The position numbers and the translations under genes were made by a program. Shown piece by piece: positions 8,806 through 18,141 of a DNA stretch of 64,000 bases. Each line of letters begins with the position of its first letter. The first letter of the stretch is position 1. Below the pieces are notes generated by a model that was not told where the DNA came from, made no database searches, and saw only the letters and a program-made list of their open reading frames with translations. The stretch spans positions 2,065,501 through 2,129,500 of the forward strand of contig NZ_JAEACT010000002.1 in NCBI RefSeq assembly GCF_021432385.1, given 5' to 3'. The DNA is from Clostridium hydrogenum. GTDB lineage: Bacteria > Bacillota > Clostridia > Clostridiales > Clostridiaceae.

Positions 8806-9849
8806 ATGAAAAATTCTAAATTAATAAGTAGTATATTGATAAATACATTTCTTATTTCTGGACTTACTGGTTGCAAAAATATTCCAATGACTAAATCTAA
8901 TACAAATCAAAATACTGCAAATGCAGAAGCCGCATCTAATGGTTCTTCTATAACTACTGCTTCGGAAAAAGTAATCCCCTCTGTGGTTGGAATTACAACA
9001 ACAAGCATAAATGAAAACAACCAAACAGTTCAGGGTGTTGGCTCCGGTATGATAATTGACAATGCTGGATATATACTTACAAATAACCATGTAGCTAATG
9101 CTAACAGTAGGGATATAACTGTATCTCTATACGACGGTAGAAACCTTTCTGGTACTCCTGTTTGGTCAAATGAAGCATTAGATCTTTCTATAATTAAAAT
9201 AGCAGGTAAAAATTTTTCTTCTGTAAAATTAGGAGATTCTTCAAAGGTAAAAATAGGTGAAACTGCCATAGCTATTGGTAACCCATTGGGATTAAACTTT
9301 CAAAGGACCGTTACTTCTGGAATTATAAGTGCAGTTAACAGAACTCTTGAAGTTAGCGAAGGTAGTTTTATGGAAGATTTATTTCAAACCGATGCTTCAA
9401 TAAATCCCGGTAACAGTGGAGGTCCTCTTATAAATATAAATGGAGAGGTTATTGGTGTAAATTCAGCGAAAATTACGAGTGCAGAAGGAATAGGCTTTTC
9501 AATACCAATAAATATAATTAAACCTGTATTAAAAAGTGTAAAGGCAACTGGCAAATTTACAACTCCTGTCCTCGGAGTTATTGCTTTCGATAAATCAATG
9601 TCGGGGTATTTAAATATAAATTTTCAAAATGGTATTTATATTTACAATGTTAATTCAGGCAGTGGTGCATATGCTGCTGGTCTTAGAAAAGGTGACATCA
9701 TTTTAGCTATGAACGGAAATATAGTTAATACTGTAAATGATTTAAGAGAGGTCATTTATAATTTAGGAGTAGGAAATACTGTAAGGATAAAAGCTATGAC
9801 TTCTAGCGGCGAAAGAAATTTTGATGTTAAAATTAATGCAATGCAATAG
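8806..9849 (+). CDS. HtrA/DegP-like serine protease lipoprotein with PDZ domain
   Basis: The 347-aa protein starts at an ATG 6 nt after GGAGGTGA. The signal peptide ends in the lipobox GLTGC (Cys23), so this HtrA is a lipoprotein and not the usual membrane-anchored type. The trypsin-like domain (about 50-235) has the full triad: His95 in TNNHV, Asp126 in EALDLSII and Ser204 in NPGNSGGPL. A single PDZ domain occupies about 250-345. It should degrade or refold damaged exported proteins at the cell surface. It stands alone, divergent from the lipoprotein gene. Confidence 0.9.
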   Translation: MKNSKLISSILINTFLISGLTGCKNIPMTKSNTNQNTANAEAASNGSSITTASEKVIPSVVGITTTSINENNQTVQGVGSGMIIDNAGYILTNNHVANANSRDITVSLYDGRNLSGTPVWSNEALDLSIIKIAGKNFSSVKLGDSSKVKIGETAIAIGNPLGLNFQRTVTSGIISAVNRTLEVSEGSFMEDLFQTDASINPGNSGGPLININGEVIGVNSAKITSAEGIGFSIPINIIKPVLKSVKATGKFTTPVLGVIAFDKSMSGYLNINFQNGIYIYNVNSGSGAYAAGLRKGDIILAMNGNIVNTVNDLREVIYNLGVGNTVRIKAMTSSGERNFDVKINAMQ

Positions 9850-9916
9850 ATACAAGCAACCTGAAACAATGAAATTACACATACCGAGTGTATCCTGTTA
9901 AACCAGAATTTATAGA

Positions 9917-9967
9917 TAAGAGTACAGTGGCGGAAGAAAATCATCCTTCACTGTACTTTGTACTCTG
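9917..9967 (-). repeat. Family B repeat remnant (one end only)
   Basis: Only the end segment (gcggaagaaaatcatccttcac plus gtacttt/gtactctg units) remains. It overlaps the 3' end of the HAM1-family gene, whose last codons and TGA stop are read from it. Confidence 0.75.
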
Positions 9968-10577
9968 TCTGCCTTTTTAGGGCTTTCATAAAAAATTCTT
10001 TATAAGCATTTGCTTCATTTTCATCTTCCTTAATAGGTGTTTTTATATCCATATAATATTTGCCCGATTCAATATGCACCGAAAGAGAATTTAATGGAAA
10101 TCCTTCATCTCTATTTTTATGTGGTTTTGCTGCTATTATATATTTCTCAGATGCTATCTTCTCACCATCATATTCGAAAATTTGCTTTTCATCAATTACA
10201 AGACATATTGCATTCCTATATCTTGCTATAGCTTTTCCACCTAAGCTTCTTGAAATTCCAGAATAGTATTCTATCATCTCTTCATCATTTAATGTTTTTC
10301 CATGAATTCTTCTAACATGCACACCTGGCTGTTCTTCTTCGTTTAAGCCTTCAATATATAAACCCGAATCACAAGAAAACACAGGAATTTTAGCTGCTTT
10401 ATAATATGCAAGCGCCTTAATTCTCGCATTCTCCAAAGGCTTATTTCCACTTTCATCTATAGTTCCTAATTGCAGTTTTACATCATTTAAAGTCAATAAT
10501 TCTATATCTAATCCTTCAAGCATTTTTTTCATCCATTTAATCTTTGATGGATTTGTTGTACCATACAAAATTTTCAT
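9948..10577 (-). CDS. Non-canonical purine NTP pyrophosphatase family (RdgB/HAM1) protein
   Basis: The 209-aa protein begins MKILYGTTNPSKIKWMKKML, the classic HAM1/RdgB N-terminus that binds the triphosphate. It carries SCDSGLYIEGLN (catalytic Asp in the D-S/D-G motif, about 69-80), PGVHVRRIHG and KNRDEGFPLN in place of the usual GYDPIF loop. Family members hydrolyse dITP/XTP to monophosphates to keep damaged purines out of DNA. The divergence in the GYDP region leaves exact specificity open. The final residues (RQTEYKVQ) are encoded by a family B repeat end, so the native C-terminus seems to have been replaced. Confidence 0.78.
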   Translation of the reverse strand: MKILYGTTNPSKIKWMKKMLEGLDIELLTLNDVKLQLGTIDESGNKPLENARIKALAYYKAAKIPVFSCDSGLYIEGLNEEEQPGVHVRRIHGKTLNDEEMIEYYSGISRSLGGKAIARYRNAICLVIDEKQIFEYDGEKIASEKYIIAAKPHKNRDEGFPLNSLSVHIESGKYYMDIKTPIKEDENEANAYKEFFMKALKRQTEYKVQ

Positions 10578-10593
10578 ATCTTCACCTACATTC

Positions 10594-10698
10594 TATAGAT
10601 AAACCATTTCAACTACCAAAATCAATTTGCATCAAAATGCCTAGAAGATGGCATTTTGATACAAATTAATTTTGAAGTTTCAAGTAGTTTATCTTTAT
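10594..10698 (+). repeat. Family A palindromic repeat, copy 2
   Basis: Full copy with GATAAACCA / GTTTATCTTTA ends and centre AAAATGCC...GGCATTTT. It fills the gap between the HAM1-family gene and the 81-aa gene. Confidence 0.88.
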
Positions 10699-10940
10699 TC
10701 AATAACTTTTCCTTCAATTAAGACTCTTCCTTCATCTGGACATCTAAATTGAAATTTCTTTTCTCTAGTGCTGCCATAATCTAAATCTCCATTGTTTAAA
10801 AGCGTATAAACATTGGGATATATACACTGCCACAATTCATGGCATATAGGAGGACAAAGGTCTTCTACAATATATGTATCCCCCGCTTTATGATATCCTC
10901 CACGACATTTACTTTCTAGTATCGTCAACTTAACTTTCAT
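10695..10940 (-). CDS. TIGR04076-type small Cys-containing protein, 81 aa
   Basis: The protein has the pattern KVKLTILESKCRGGYHKAGDTYIVED, then CPPICHELWQCIYPNVYTLLNNGDL, and FRCPDEGRV, which fits the TIGR04076 family as I know it. Five Cys and two His could bind metal. The family has no established role. The ATG at 10940 follows an AAGAAAG stretch, a weak ribosome site. The stop lies at the edge of a family A repeat. It is 37 bp downstream of the esterase start region on the same strand. Confidence 0.75.
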   Translation of the reverse strand: MKVKLTILESKCRGGYHKAGDTYIVEDLCPPICHELWQCIYPNVYTLLNNGDLDYGSTREKKFQFRCPDEGRVLIEGKVIE

Positions 10941-10977
10941 AATAACATACTTCTTTCTTGTTTTTATTAATTATAAT

Positions 10978-12423
10978 TTACTTTAATAATATTGCCTCTT
11001 CCGGGAAGTCCATTAATGCATCCGATCCATTTAATTTTTCTACCTTGGCAGCCTCATTAATTCTGAAAACATATTTTTGCTCTTTAGTAGATGGCAGCCA
11101 TTTTGAAGTAAATTTAGGTTCACCATTTATAGCAAAACCTACATACATATCGCGTAAAATATCTCCAGATTTTTTTAGTTGCTCTTGTGATAGTATTTTA
11201 ATTAGCATTTCTGGCACTTCCTCTTCCCAAAGCGCCATCATATCAAGTGCATGAAGTGCAGGTGGCAATTCATAGCTATACTGCCATACTGTTAATCCAC
11301 GTTCTATTAGAGTATCAGCTAATTTATAAGTATGAGTTCTATACATATAATCAGAAAGGATATCACATTTCTTCTGAATTCTTTCTTTTTCATCAATGTC
11401 ACTCGCAATTTTACTGAATTCATTTTCCGCATATACTGCATTATCGCCAAAAAGCTGTTTCGCTATTGTATTAAATTCTTCATCCTGAGCAAAGTAGCTA
11501 TACCATCCACATTCATTTTTATTGCAGCCAATAACTGCTTTGCCTTTCCAACCATTTTCACTTTTAATGTCCTCATGCCAATCAGTTGGAATTACAATAT
11601 CATCAGCTACAGGTCCAAAATAACAAGTCGATACACCGCTGCTGCAAAACTCTTCATTTGCTTTCGTTAAAATGTCATTATCTACAGTAAGTATGTCTTC
11701 AATATTATTAAGCTTTAAAATTTTAAGAAAACGCTTTGTTATCTCATGCGCAGTATTTGTATCCCTTATACTTTGAATTCCACCACTTGATAACACTGCA
11801 CTGTGAAACAAATTTTTAGATTCCTTAGCTACCATAAGTGCACCAATGGACTTAGCCCCTGCAGATTCACCAATCACCGTAATTCTATCCCTGTCACCAC
11901 CAAAAGCAGCTGCATTATTATAAATCCATTTTAATGCTGCTATTTGATCCAATGTCCCATTATTACCTGAAGTTTTATATTTATCTCCAAGCTTTTTTCC
12001 TAAATAAAGATATCCCCATACCCCTACACGATAATTGAACCCTACATAAACAAATTGTTCTCCTTTAAGTAGTCCAACTCCTGTTTTTATTTTCTTATCT
12101 GCTCCACCATTTTGAAATGCTCCACCATATATATCTACTACAATGGGAAGTTTTCCTTTAATACTTGGTGTGAATATATTCATATTTAAGCAATCATCTG
12201 ACATATTAAATTTCTCTTTAGAAATACTCTGCATTTTCCTAGGCGCTTGCCAGCATCTTGGACCATAATGAACTGCTCTAAAGGTCCCTTCCCAATTTAT
12301 TTCCTCAGGTGGACAAAATCTTTTTGCCTTTGCAAATGGAACTCCAAGAAAAATTTCATATACATCTGAAACAAAGCCCTGAACCTTACCGCCTGTTGTA
12401 TTTACAATATCTGTTTCTATCAT
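10978..12423 (-). CDS. Type-B carboxylesterase
   Basis: The 481-aa protein is an alpha/beta-hydrolase of the carboxylesterase/para-nitrobenzyl esterase family. It shows VQGFVSDVYEIFLGVPFAKAKRF at the start and CLNMNIFTP at 78-86. The oxyanion-hole segment YGGAFQNGG is at 99-107 and the nucleophile elbow GESAGA puts Ser187 in place. A likely catalytic His lies in PPALHALD near residue 387. No signal peptide is seen, so it acts in the cytoplasm on ester substrates of unknown identity. It is 79 bp after the MBL-fold hydrolase on the same strand. Confidence 0.9.
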   Translation of the reverse strand: MIETDIVNTTGGKVQGFVSDVYEIFLGVPFAKAKRFCPPEEINWEGTFRAVHYGPRCWQAPRKMQSISKEKFNMSDDCLNMNIFTPSIKGKLPIVVDIYGGAFQNGGADKKIKTGVGLLKGEQFVYVGFNYRVGVWGYLYLGKKLGDKYKTSGNNGTLDQIAALKWIYNNAAAFGGDRDRITVIGESAGAKSIGALMVAKESKNLFHSAVLSSGGIQSIRDTNTAHEITKRFLKILKLNNIEDILTVDNDILTKANEEFCSSGVSTCYFGPVADDIVIPTDWHEDIKSENGWKGKAVIGCNKNECGWYSYFAQDEEFNTIAKQLFGDNAVYAENEFSKIASDIDEKERIQKKCDILSDYMYRTHTYKLADTLIERGLTVWQYSYELPPALHALDMMALWEEEVPEMLIKILSQEQLKKSGDILRDMYVGFAINGEPKFTSKWLPSTKEQKYVFRINEAAKVEKLNGSDALMDFPEEAILLK

Positions 12424-12502
12424 AGTAATGCCCCCAAATCTTCACGTACTTTATCAAAATTCTTATAAAGGTGGATTTACCTGCATTATGCTATCTTTAA
12501 CA

Positions 12503-13399
12503 CTACTGTGGTTTTTTAAAATAATATAGTTTTCCATCATCTATTGAATATTGAAGCAAATTTTTGTTGTAAAGATAAGCAACAAAGGCTGAAACTGCGG
12601 AAAAATTTATGTGGTATTGATTAAAATCCATTGCAAGCTCATTTAATACCGATAAATTTTCTAAAATATCTTCTCTAGTTAATGGCTGATCAAGTAAATC
12701 TAAAATTTGATTCTCATAGTTTTCTATATTAGCTAAATTCTTATCTATAACTAACATAAACTCTTCTTTTGTTAACACACTGTTGCTGTGACTTATTACA
12801 AAATAATCTGCATCAGCAGTTTTTAACTTATTTAAAGTATCTTTTTCAAGTTTTACATCATAAAGATATGGCAGTGAATATTTTTCAAGTATTTCTGTAC
12901 TAAATACACTATCCCCAACAAAACATACCTTTTCGTGTGTAATTATTCCAATAAGATCTACTGTGTGTCCACCTAAACTTATAATTTCAAATTTCTCATC
13001 ATTTATTTTATTTTCACCTTCTACAGTTACAAAATCCACTAAAAATTCCTTGTTACTTTTGTGAAGTTCTTTAATTGGACTTGCACCAAAAAGTGAAAAT
13101 GGATATAAATGAGGGTTTTCCATAGGAAGTTTTTCTTTCTCTGAGGTATAAACTAAACAGCCTGGATATTCTTCTTTAAAATATACATTACCCCCACAGT
13201 GGTCCATGTGGTGATGAGTGTTTATTATATACTTTGGATGAAGTCCATTTTGTTTTAAAACCTCATCTATTTTACGTGCTGCTCCAGTATCTTTTCCACT
13301 GTCTATTAAAAGACAATTTTTATTTTTAAAAACATAAACTCCTATATTTGTTGGTGCATCTATATAATATGTACTACCCTTAATCTTAGTAAGTTCCAT
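12503..13399 (-). CDS. Metallo-beta-lactamase-fold hydrolase, 298 aa
   Basis: The zinc motif NTHHHMDHCGGN (about 60-71) and later ligands LGGHTVDL, VGDSVF and ISHSNS identify the MBL fold. The C-terminal ~90 residues (from about 205) form a helical region like the extra domain of LACTB2/glyoxalase-II-like relatives. The ATG at 13399 follows GGGAGAATATT. The substrate is unknown. It is the first gene of a pair with the carboxylesterase. Confidence 0.85.
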   Translation of the reverse strand: MELTKIKGSTYYIDAPTNIGVYVFKNKNCLLIDSGKDTGAARKIDEVLKQNGLHPKYIINTHHHMDHCGGNVYFKEEYPGCLVYTSEKEKLPMENPHLYPFSLFGASPIKELHKSNKEFLVDFVTVEGENKINDEKFEIISLGGHTVDLIGIITHEKVCFVGDSVFSTEILEKYSLPYLYDVKLEKDTLNKLKTADADYFVISHSNSVLTKEEFMLVIDKNLANIENYENQILDLLDQPLTREDILENLSVLNELAMDFNQYHINFSAVSAFVAYLYNKNLLQYSIDDGKLYYFKKPQ

Positions 13400-13539
13400 A
13401 ATATTCTCCCTTCTGCAAAAATTACTTTAAATTAATTATATAATTTATTATGAATAGTATCAAATAAATATCGATTCTAAATTTAAGCTTAAAATTTTAG
13501 TGGCAGCAATCATTACAATTGCTGCCATACATACATTAA

Positions 13540-14442
13540 TTAATCATTTTCTAGTTTTGCTTTAAGTTCATTTATTCTATCAATACTTAATCCAGTTCCT
13601 TGCGCTACTATAACTTCACTCATTCCTAGTTTTAAGAAGCTTATTGCTGTTTCTTCTTTTGCTTCAGTTTTACCTACTGCTCTTCCTTCTTCTAAACCTT
13701 CAATCTTGCCTTCCTCTTTTGCACCTTCAAGCATACTCTTCTCATCTAATATTTTTTTCATTCGAAGTTCTGCGAGTCTCACAGTTTCCGGGTCTCTACT
13801 TAACATATCTAAAACTGTTATAGCTTTTCTTATTGCTGGTTCACTCATTTCTACCACCTCCATCACTTCTTTTTCTGGTTTTGTTAAAAATGTAAGCCAC
13901 TTATCCAGACTGTTATTCATCTCTAGATTTTCATCTAAAAACTTTGGCAATTCAACAAAATGTATTTCTAATATATCTGTTAACATCGTCCTTTCATCAT
14001 CTTCGTATAAGTGATATGCTGTATGATACTTCTTGCTCTCAATATAATTAAAATTTAATATATTTATGGTTATAGTTTTATTAAGCCTCTTATAGTCCTC
14101 ACCTTTTTTTATTTGGTTTGAGTACAACCTAGACCAATAAAACAAAGTTCTTTTCAACATATTATATCTATTTATAAGTTGTATTTCGACGTTTATGTGA
14201 ATTTCTTTTTCTGTTATAACTCTTACATCTAATATTCCAATTTTATCATCTACAGCTTCTATATCTGATAGTTTTGTATCCACATATTCTATATGCTTTA
14301 TCTTTTCTTTTTCAGTTTCTTCTAAAATAGCATTTAAAAAACTTATTAATATATCCTCATTTTCAGGACTTCCAAATATTTTTTGAAATACTATGTCATT
14401 CTTCGGGTCAAGAATTATTTTATCATCATAATTATTATTCAT
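13540..14442 (-). CDS. Rpn-family PD-(D/E)XK nuclease / putative transposase
   Basis: The 300-aa protein begins with the Rpn/YhgA signature DPKNDIVFQKIFGSPENEDILISFLNAIL (12-40). The nuclease core is seen in GILDVRV and INVEIQLI (about 75-100: D, then E-x-Q). The C-terminus has repeated GK/EGLEEGRAVGKTEAKEE and a small helical module (SFLKLGMSEVIVAQGTGLSIDRI). Rpn proteins cut DNA and promote RecA-independent recombination, and many copies are phage-defence or mobile genes. RBS: GGAGGATTACA before ATG 14442. A hydrophobic segment is absent, so it is cytoplasmic. Confidence 0.87.
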   Translation of the reverse strand: MNNNYDDKIILDPKNDIVFQKIFGSPENEDILISFLNAILEETEKEKIKHIEYVDTKLSDIEAVDDKIGILDVRVITEKEIHINVEIQLINRYNMLKRTLFYWSRLYSNQIKKGEDYKRLNKTITINILNFNYIESKKYHTAYHLYEDDERTMLTDILEIHFVELPKFLDENLEMNNSLDKWLTFLTKPEKEVMEVVEMSEPAIRKAITVLDMLSRDPETVRLAELRMKKILDEKSMLEGAKEEGKIEGLEEGRAVGKTEAKEETAISFLKLGMSEVIVAQGTGLSIDRINELKAKLEND

Positions 14443-14797
14443 TGTAATCCTCCTCCGTTAATAATATTCTACCAAATTTGCTATTCTTATTCTATACTGA
14501 ACTTATTTTTTAACTGAATTTATATACAAAATCTACTTCATTAAACTAAGTAGCTGCTATTGCCACACTTCTATAATTTCCGCTGTACTTACCTCAAAAT
14601 TCTAGCTTTCCATATCTATTATTGATTCATGAATCCTAATGCAATAAATGTAATAGTAACAATTAGGAGGAAAAGTTCTGTCAATGCATAAAGGATATTT
14701 ATTGACTTACATGAACCTTGGCAGTACAATTAAGGTATAAAATTACAAAACAGTTAATTTAAAACTCAAATTCAGTAAAATATGGAGGAAGGCTAAA
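14443..14797. other. Intergenic region with promoter only
   Basis: This 355-bp divergent gap holds the promoter at 14702-14730 and one tiny 18-codon frame (14684-14740). I see no further gene or repeat. Confidence 0.6.
14702..14730 (+). promoter_or_regulatory. Sigma-A-type promoter for the 138-aa secreted protein gene
   Basis: TTGACT (14702-14707), a 17-bp spacer and TACAAT (14725-14730) lie 67 bp before the ATG at 14798. Confidence 0.65.
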
Positions 14798-15214
14798 ATG
14801 AAAAAAGCTCTAATTGGAATTTTAATTGTAGTAGTTTGTATTATGGGATTTGATGCATATAAGAATATTGAGACAAGAAACAGCTTCGATTTAAAACAAT
14901 TAGCTGCGGATGGTGAACGATTTTTTTGGACTGATAACTCTGAGCATAATAGATATGATATTAAATTCGACTCCCTTAATGGAGATGACATTAAAGAAGT
15001 TATTTCAAAAAAAGATGCTTATAATATGAAAATTGATTCTAACATTACAAGTGGAGATTTTAATTTAAAAATTTATAATGACAATAAGGTTTTATTCAAA
15101 CGAAGTGGTTCGGTAAGTAAAACTATAACAATAAACAAGAATGATAGTAAGAATATAAAAATTGAAATTGATGGAAAAAAAGCCAAGGGAAATATTAAAA
15201 TCAATTTAAGTTAA
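14798..15214 (+). CDS. Uncharacterised exported or membrane-anchored protein, 138 aa
   Basis: I do not recognise this protein. It starts at an ATG after GGAGGAAGG. Residues 4-20 (ALIGILIVVVCIMGFDA) form a signal peptide or N-terminal anchor without a lipobox. The rest is polar, rich in Lys, Asp, Asn and beta-branched residues, with alternating beta-type segments such as DFNLKIYNDNKVLFKRSG and KTITINKN, suggesting a small extracellular beta-sandwich. It stands alone between its own promoter and a shared terminator with purD. Confidence 0.7.
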   Translation: MKKALIGILIVVVCIMGFDAYKNIETRNSFDLKQLAADGERFFWTDNSEHNRYDIKFDSLNGDDIKEVISKKDAYNMKIDSNITSGDFNLKIYNDNKVLFKRSGSVSKTITINKNDSKNIKIEIDGKKAKGNIKINLS

Positions 15215-15247
15215 AAAAGCCGTAGGTTCAACCCTACAGCTTTTTTT
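15212..15247. terminator. Bidirectional terminator between the 138-aa gene and purD
   Basis: A perfect stem CTGTAGG/CCTACAG-type hairpin is flanked by A7 on one side and T7 on the other. It can therefore end transcription of both convergent units. Confidence 0.85.
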
Positions 15248-15252
15248 GATTT

Positions 15253-16503
15253 CTAACGTGCTTTTCCTATATCTTTTCTATAGTAAATGCCATCAAATTT
15301 AACTTTATTTATATCTGCATACGCTTTTTCAATTGCTTCCTCTAGAGAATTTCCTCTTGCTGAAGCACAAAGCACTCTACCACCGTTAGTCTTATAAACT
15401 CCATTTTCAAGTGATACTCCTGCACAGAATACTTTATTATCTACATCTTCAATTCCTGTGATTTCAAATCCAGTAGGATATTTACCTGGATATCCTTTAG
15501 AAGCTGCAACAACACAGCAAGCATTTCCATCGTGCCATTTCAAATCAAATTCTGTAAGCTTCTTTGAAAGTGCTGCTTCTATTAAATCTACTAAATCACT
15601 CTCCATTAAGCAAAGCACTGCTTGAGTTTCTGGATCTCCCATTCTAACATTGTATTCAAGAAGATATACTCCCTTTTCTGTTATCATTATTCCAAAGAAA
15701 ATTATACCTGTGAAATCCATTTTTTCTTCTTGTATACCATGAAGTGTAGCCTTTAAAATTTCTTCATTAAAGCTCTCTAGAACTTCTTTTGTGCAATATG
15801 GATTTGGTGCTATTGCTCCCATACCACCTGTATTAGGTCCCTTATTGTCGTCAAAAATTTGTTTGTGATCTTTAGAAGATACAAATGGAAGTATAGTTGT
15901 ACCATCTGTTATTGAAAGTATTGAAGCTTCAACACCTCTTAAGAATTCTTCAATGACAACTTTTTTGCCTGAACCTTTAAATACATCATCAACCATGAAG
16001 GATTTAATTGTTTCTTCTGCTTCCTCATATTTTTCACAAATTACAACACCTTTTCCAGCTGCCAAACCATCTGCTTTTATTACTATGGGATATGAACAAG
16101 TTTTCAAATAATCTATAGAAGCTTCAGCATTTTCAAAAACTGCATATTCTGCTGTTTTTACATTATACTTTTTCATGAAATCCTTTGAAAAAGACTTGCT
16201 GCCTTCAAGCCCAGCTGCATATTTACTTGGTCCAAATATTTTAAGTCCTTCTTTTTTAAATTCATCTACTATTCCGTCTACTAGTGGTACTTCTGGGCCT
16301 ACTACTGTAAGCTCTATTTTATTTTCTTTAGCAAATTTTAAAAGTTCATCTATTTTGTTTAAGTTTACATTTTCACATTTATCTTCTTTAGCTGTTCCGC
16401 CATTTCCTGGTGCGCAGTATATCTTTTCAACTTTTGAATTCTGTGCCATTTTCCATGCAAGTGCATGCTCTCTACCACCTGAGCCTATTAGTAATATATT
16501 CAT
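15253..16503 (-). CDS. purD: Phosphoribosylamine-glycine ligase
   Basis: The 416-aa GAR synthetase joins glycine to phosphoribosylamine with ATP, the second step of de novo purine synthesis. The N-terminal motif MNILLIGSGGREHALAWK is diagnostic. The ATP-grasp region (about 110-310) has KADGLAAGKGVVIC, GMGAIAPNPY and YNVRMGDPETQ. Length matches the family. It is the last gene of the purE-C-F-M-N-H-D operon, 16 bp after purH, and ends at a bidirectional terminator. Confidence 0.98.
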   Translation of the reverse strand: MNILLIGSGGREHALAWKMAQNSKVEKIYCAPGNGGTAKEDKCENVNLNKIDELLKFAKENKIELTVVGPEVPLVDGIVDEFKKEGLKIFGPSKYAAGLEGSKSFSKDFMKKYNVKTAEYAVFENAEASIDYLKTCSYPIVIKADGLAAGKGVVICEKYEEAEETIKSFMVDDVFKGSGKKVVIEEFLRGVEASILSITDGTTILPFVSSKDHKQIFDDNKGPNTGGMGAIAPNPYCTKEVLESFNEEILKATLHGIQEEKMDFTGIIFFGIMITEKGVYLLEYNVRMGDPETQAVLCLMESDLVDLIEAALSKKLTEFDLKWHDGNACCVVAASKGYPGKYPTGFEITGIEDVDNKVFCAGVSLENGVYKTNGGRVLCASARGNSLEEAIEKAYADINKVKFDGIYYRKDIGKAR

Positions 16504-16519
16504 AATAAACCTCCAATTC

Positions 16520-18019
16520 CTAGTGTTTAAAGTGTCTTACTCCAGTCATAACCATTGAAATTCCATGCTTATTGCAGCCATCTATTGATTCTTGATCTCT
16601 TAAAGAACCACCTGGTTGAACTATTGCTTTTATTCCGTGTTTTGCAGCTTCTTCTACTATATCGCCAAATGGAAAGAAAGCATCTGAAGCAAGCACTGTT
16701 GCCCCTTCTCCTCTTTCCATAGCATCCTTTGCAGGCCATATTCTGTTAACCTGACCGCCGCCAATTCCTACTGCTGCTCCATTTTTTACAACGACAATTG
16801 CATTTGATTTTACGTATTTTACAACTTTCATTCCGAAAATCATTTCTTTCATTTCCTGATCTGTTGGAGCTTTTTCAGTAACAACTTTCATTTCATCTAT
16901 TAACTTTTCATCAGCACTTTGAACTAAAATTGCACCATCAACCTTTGCAAGTTCAAATTTATCTGAAGGTTTCTTTAAGGCTTTTATAACTCTTAAATTC
17001 TTTTTAGCTTTAAAAACTTCAAGAGCATCTTCTGTAAAATCTGGTGCTATAACTATTTCAAGGAAGATTTTTGCCATTTCTGTAGCAGCTTCCTTATCAA
17101 CAGTTTTATTTAATGCAACTATTCCTCCAAATATTGAAGTTGAATCACAATCAAAAGCCTTTTTGTATGCTTCAAATGGAGTTTCTCCCATAGCAACACC
17201 GCATGGAGTATTATGTTTTAATGCACAGCATACTAATTCTTCAAATTCATTTACTACCTTCCAAGCTATATCCATATCTTTTATGTTATTGTAAGAAAGT
17301 TCTTTACCATTAAGTTGCTCAAAATCCTTCATTGCTCCACTTCCAGTTGCTGCTTCATAAACAGCTGCTGTTTGGTGAGGATTTTCTCCGTATCTTAAAT
17401 CCATTCTCTTTTTGTATGGAAGAGTTAAGTATTCTGGATATTCATCTTCAAGAAGGAATCTGCTTATTGCACCATCATAAGCTGACATTAAGTTAAATAC
17501 CTTTCCTGCAAATTTTCTCTTTGATTTATAATCAACTTCTCCATTAGTTTCAATTTGATCCATTACGTCTTTATAATCATTAACATCAGTTAAAACAACT
17601 ACATCTTGAAAGTTTTTTGCAGCTGCCCTTATCATTGTAGGACCGCCTATATCTATAAATTCAACTTTTTCTTCAAAAGTAATATCCGCATCCACTTTAT
17701 CAAAGAAAGGATATAAATTAACAACCACCATATCTATTGGTTTTATTCCTTTTGCTTCGATAGCCTTCATGTGTTCTTCATTTTCTCTTATAGCTAAAAT
17801 TCCACCGTGTATAAATGGGTGAAGTGTTTTTACTCTTCCATCAAGCATTTCATCAAAGCCTGTTACATCTGATACTTCAACAACAGGAATTCCATTTTCT
17901 TTTAGATACTTGAAAGTTCCTCCTGTAGATATTATTTCAACACCTTTTTTATTTAAAAATTGTGCAAGTTCTAAAACTCCATTTTTATTAAAAACACTTA
18001 TTAATGCTCTCTTTAACAT
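16520..18019 (-). CDS. purH: Bifunctional AICAR formyltransferase / IMP cyclohydrolase
   Basis: This 499-aa protein catalyses the last two steps to IMP. The N-terminal IMP cyclohydrolase (about 1-190, MGS-like fold) shows [14 protein letters not shown] and [16 protein letters not shown]. The C-terminal formyltransferase has [16 protein letters not shown] and KHNTPCGVA. The catalytic Lys-His pair is in ALKHNTPCG and the C-terminal [12 protein letters not shown] is intact. The C-terminus MTGVRHFKH is canonical. A family A repeat separates it from purN upstream. Confidence 0.98.
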   Translation of the reverse strand: MLKRALISVFNKNGVLELAQFLNKKGVEIISTGGTFKYLKENGIPVVEVSDVTGFDEMLDGRVKTLHPFIHGGILAIRENEEHMKAIEAKGIKPIDMVVVNLYPFFDKVDADITFEEKVEFIDIGGPTMIRAAAKNFQDVVVLTDVNDYKDVMDQIETNGEVDYKSKRKFAGKVFNLMSAYDGAISRFLLEDEYPEYLTLPYKKRMDLRYGENPHQTAAVYEAATGSGAMKDFEQLNGKELSYNNIKDMDIAWKVVNEFEELVCCALKHNTPCGVAMGETPFEAYKKAFDCDSTSIFGGIVALNKTVDKEAATEMAKIFLEIVIAPDFTEDALEVFKAKKNLRVIKALKKPSDKFELAKVDGAILVQSADEKLIDEMKVVTEKAPTDQEMKEMIFGMKVVKYVKSNAIVVVKNGAAVGIGGGQVNRIWPAKDAMERGEGATVLASDAFFPFGDIVEEAAKHGIKAIVQPGGSLRDQESIDGCNKHGISMVMTGVRHFKH

Positions 18020-18035
18020 ATTCTACTTCCTTTCA

Positions 18036-18141
18036 TTATAGATAAACCATTTCAACTACCAAAATTAATTTGCATCATAATGCCTAGAAGACGGCATTTT
18101 GATGCAAATTAATTTTACTGTTTCAAGTGGTATATCTTTAT
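18036..18141 (+). repeat. Family A palindromic repeat, copy 3, inside the pur operon
   Basis: Full copy between purN and purH. It has GATAAACCA / TATATCTTTA ends and centre AATGCC-TAGAAGAC-GGCATT. Its position within an operon makes it part of the pur mRNA, where it would fold as a long hairpin. Confidence 0.88.

Noticed and set aside
14684..14740. 18-aa frame MHKGYLL... after an AGGAGG sequence
   Set aside because: The spacing of 12-13 nt is long and the -35/-10 promoter boxes lie inside the frame, so it would not be transcribed from them.
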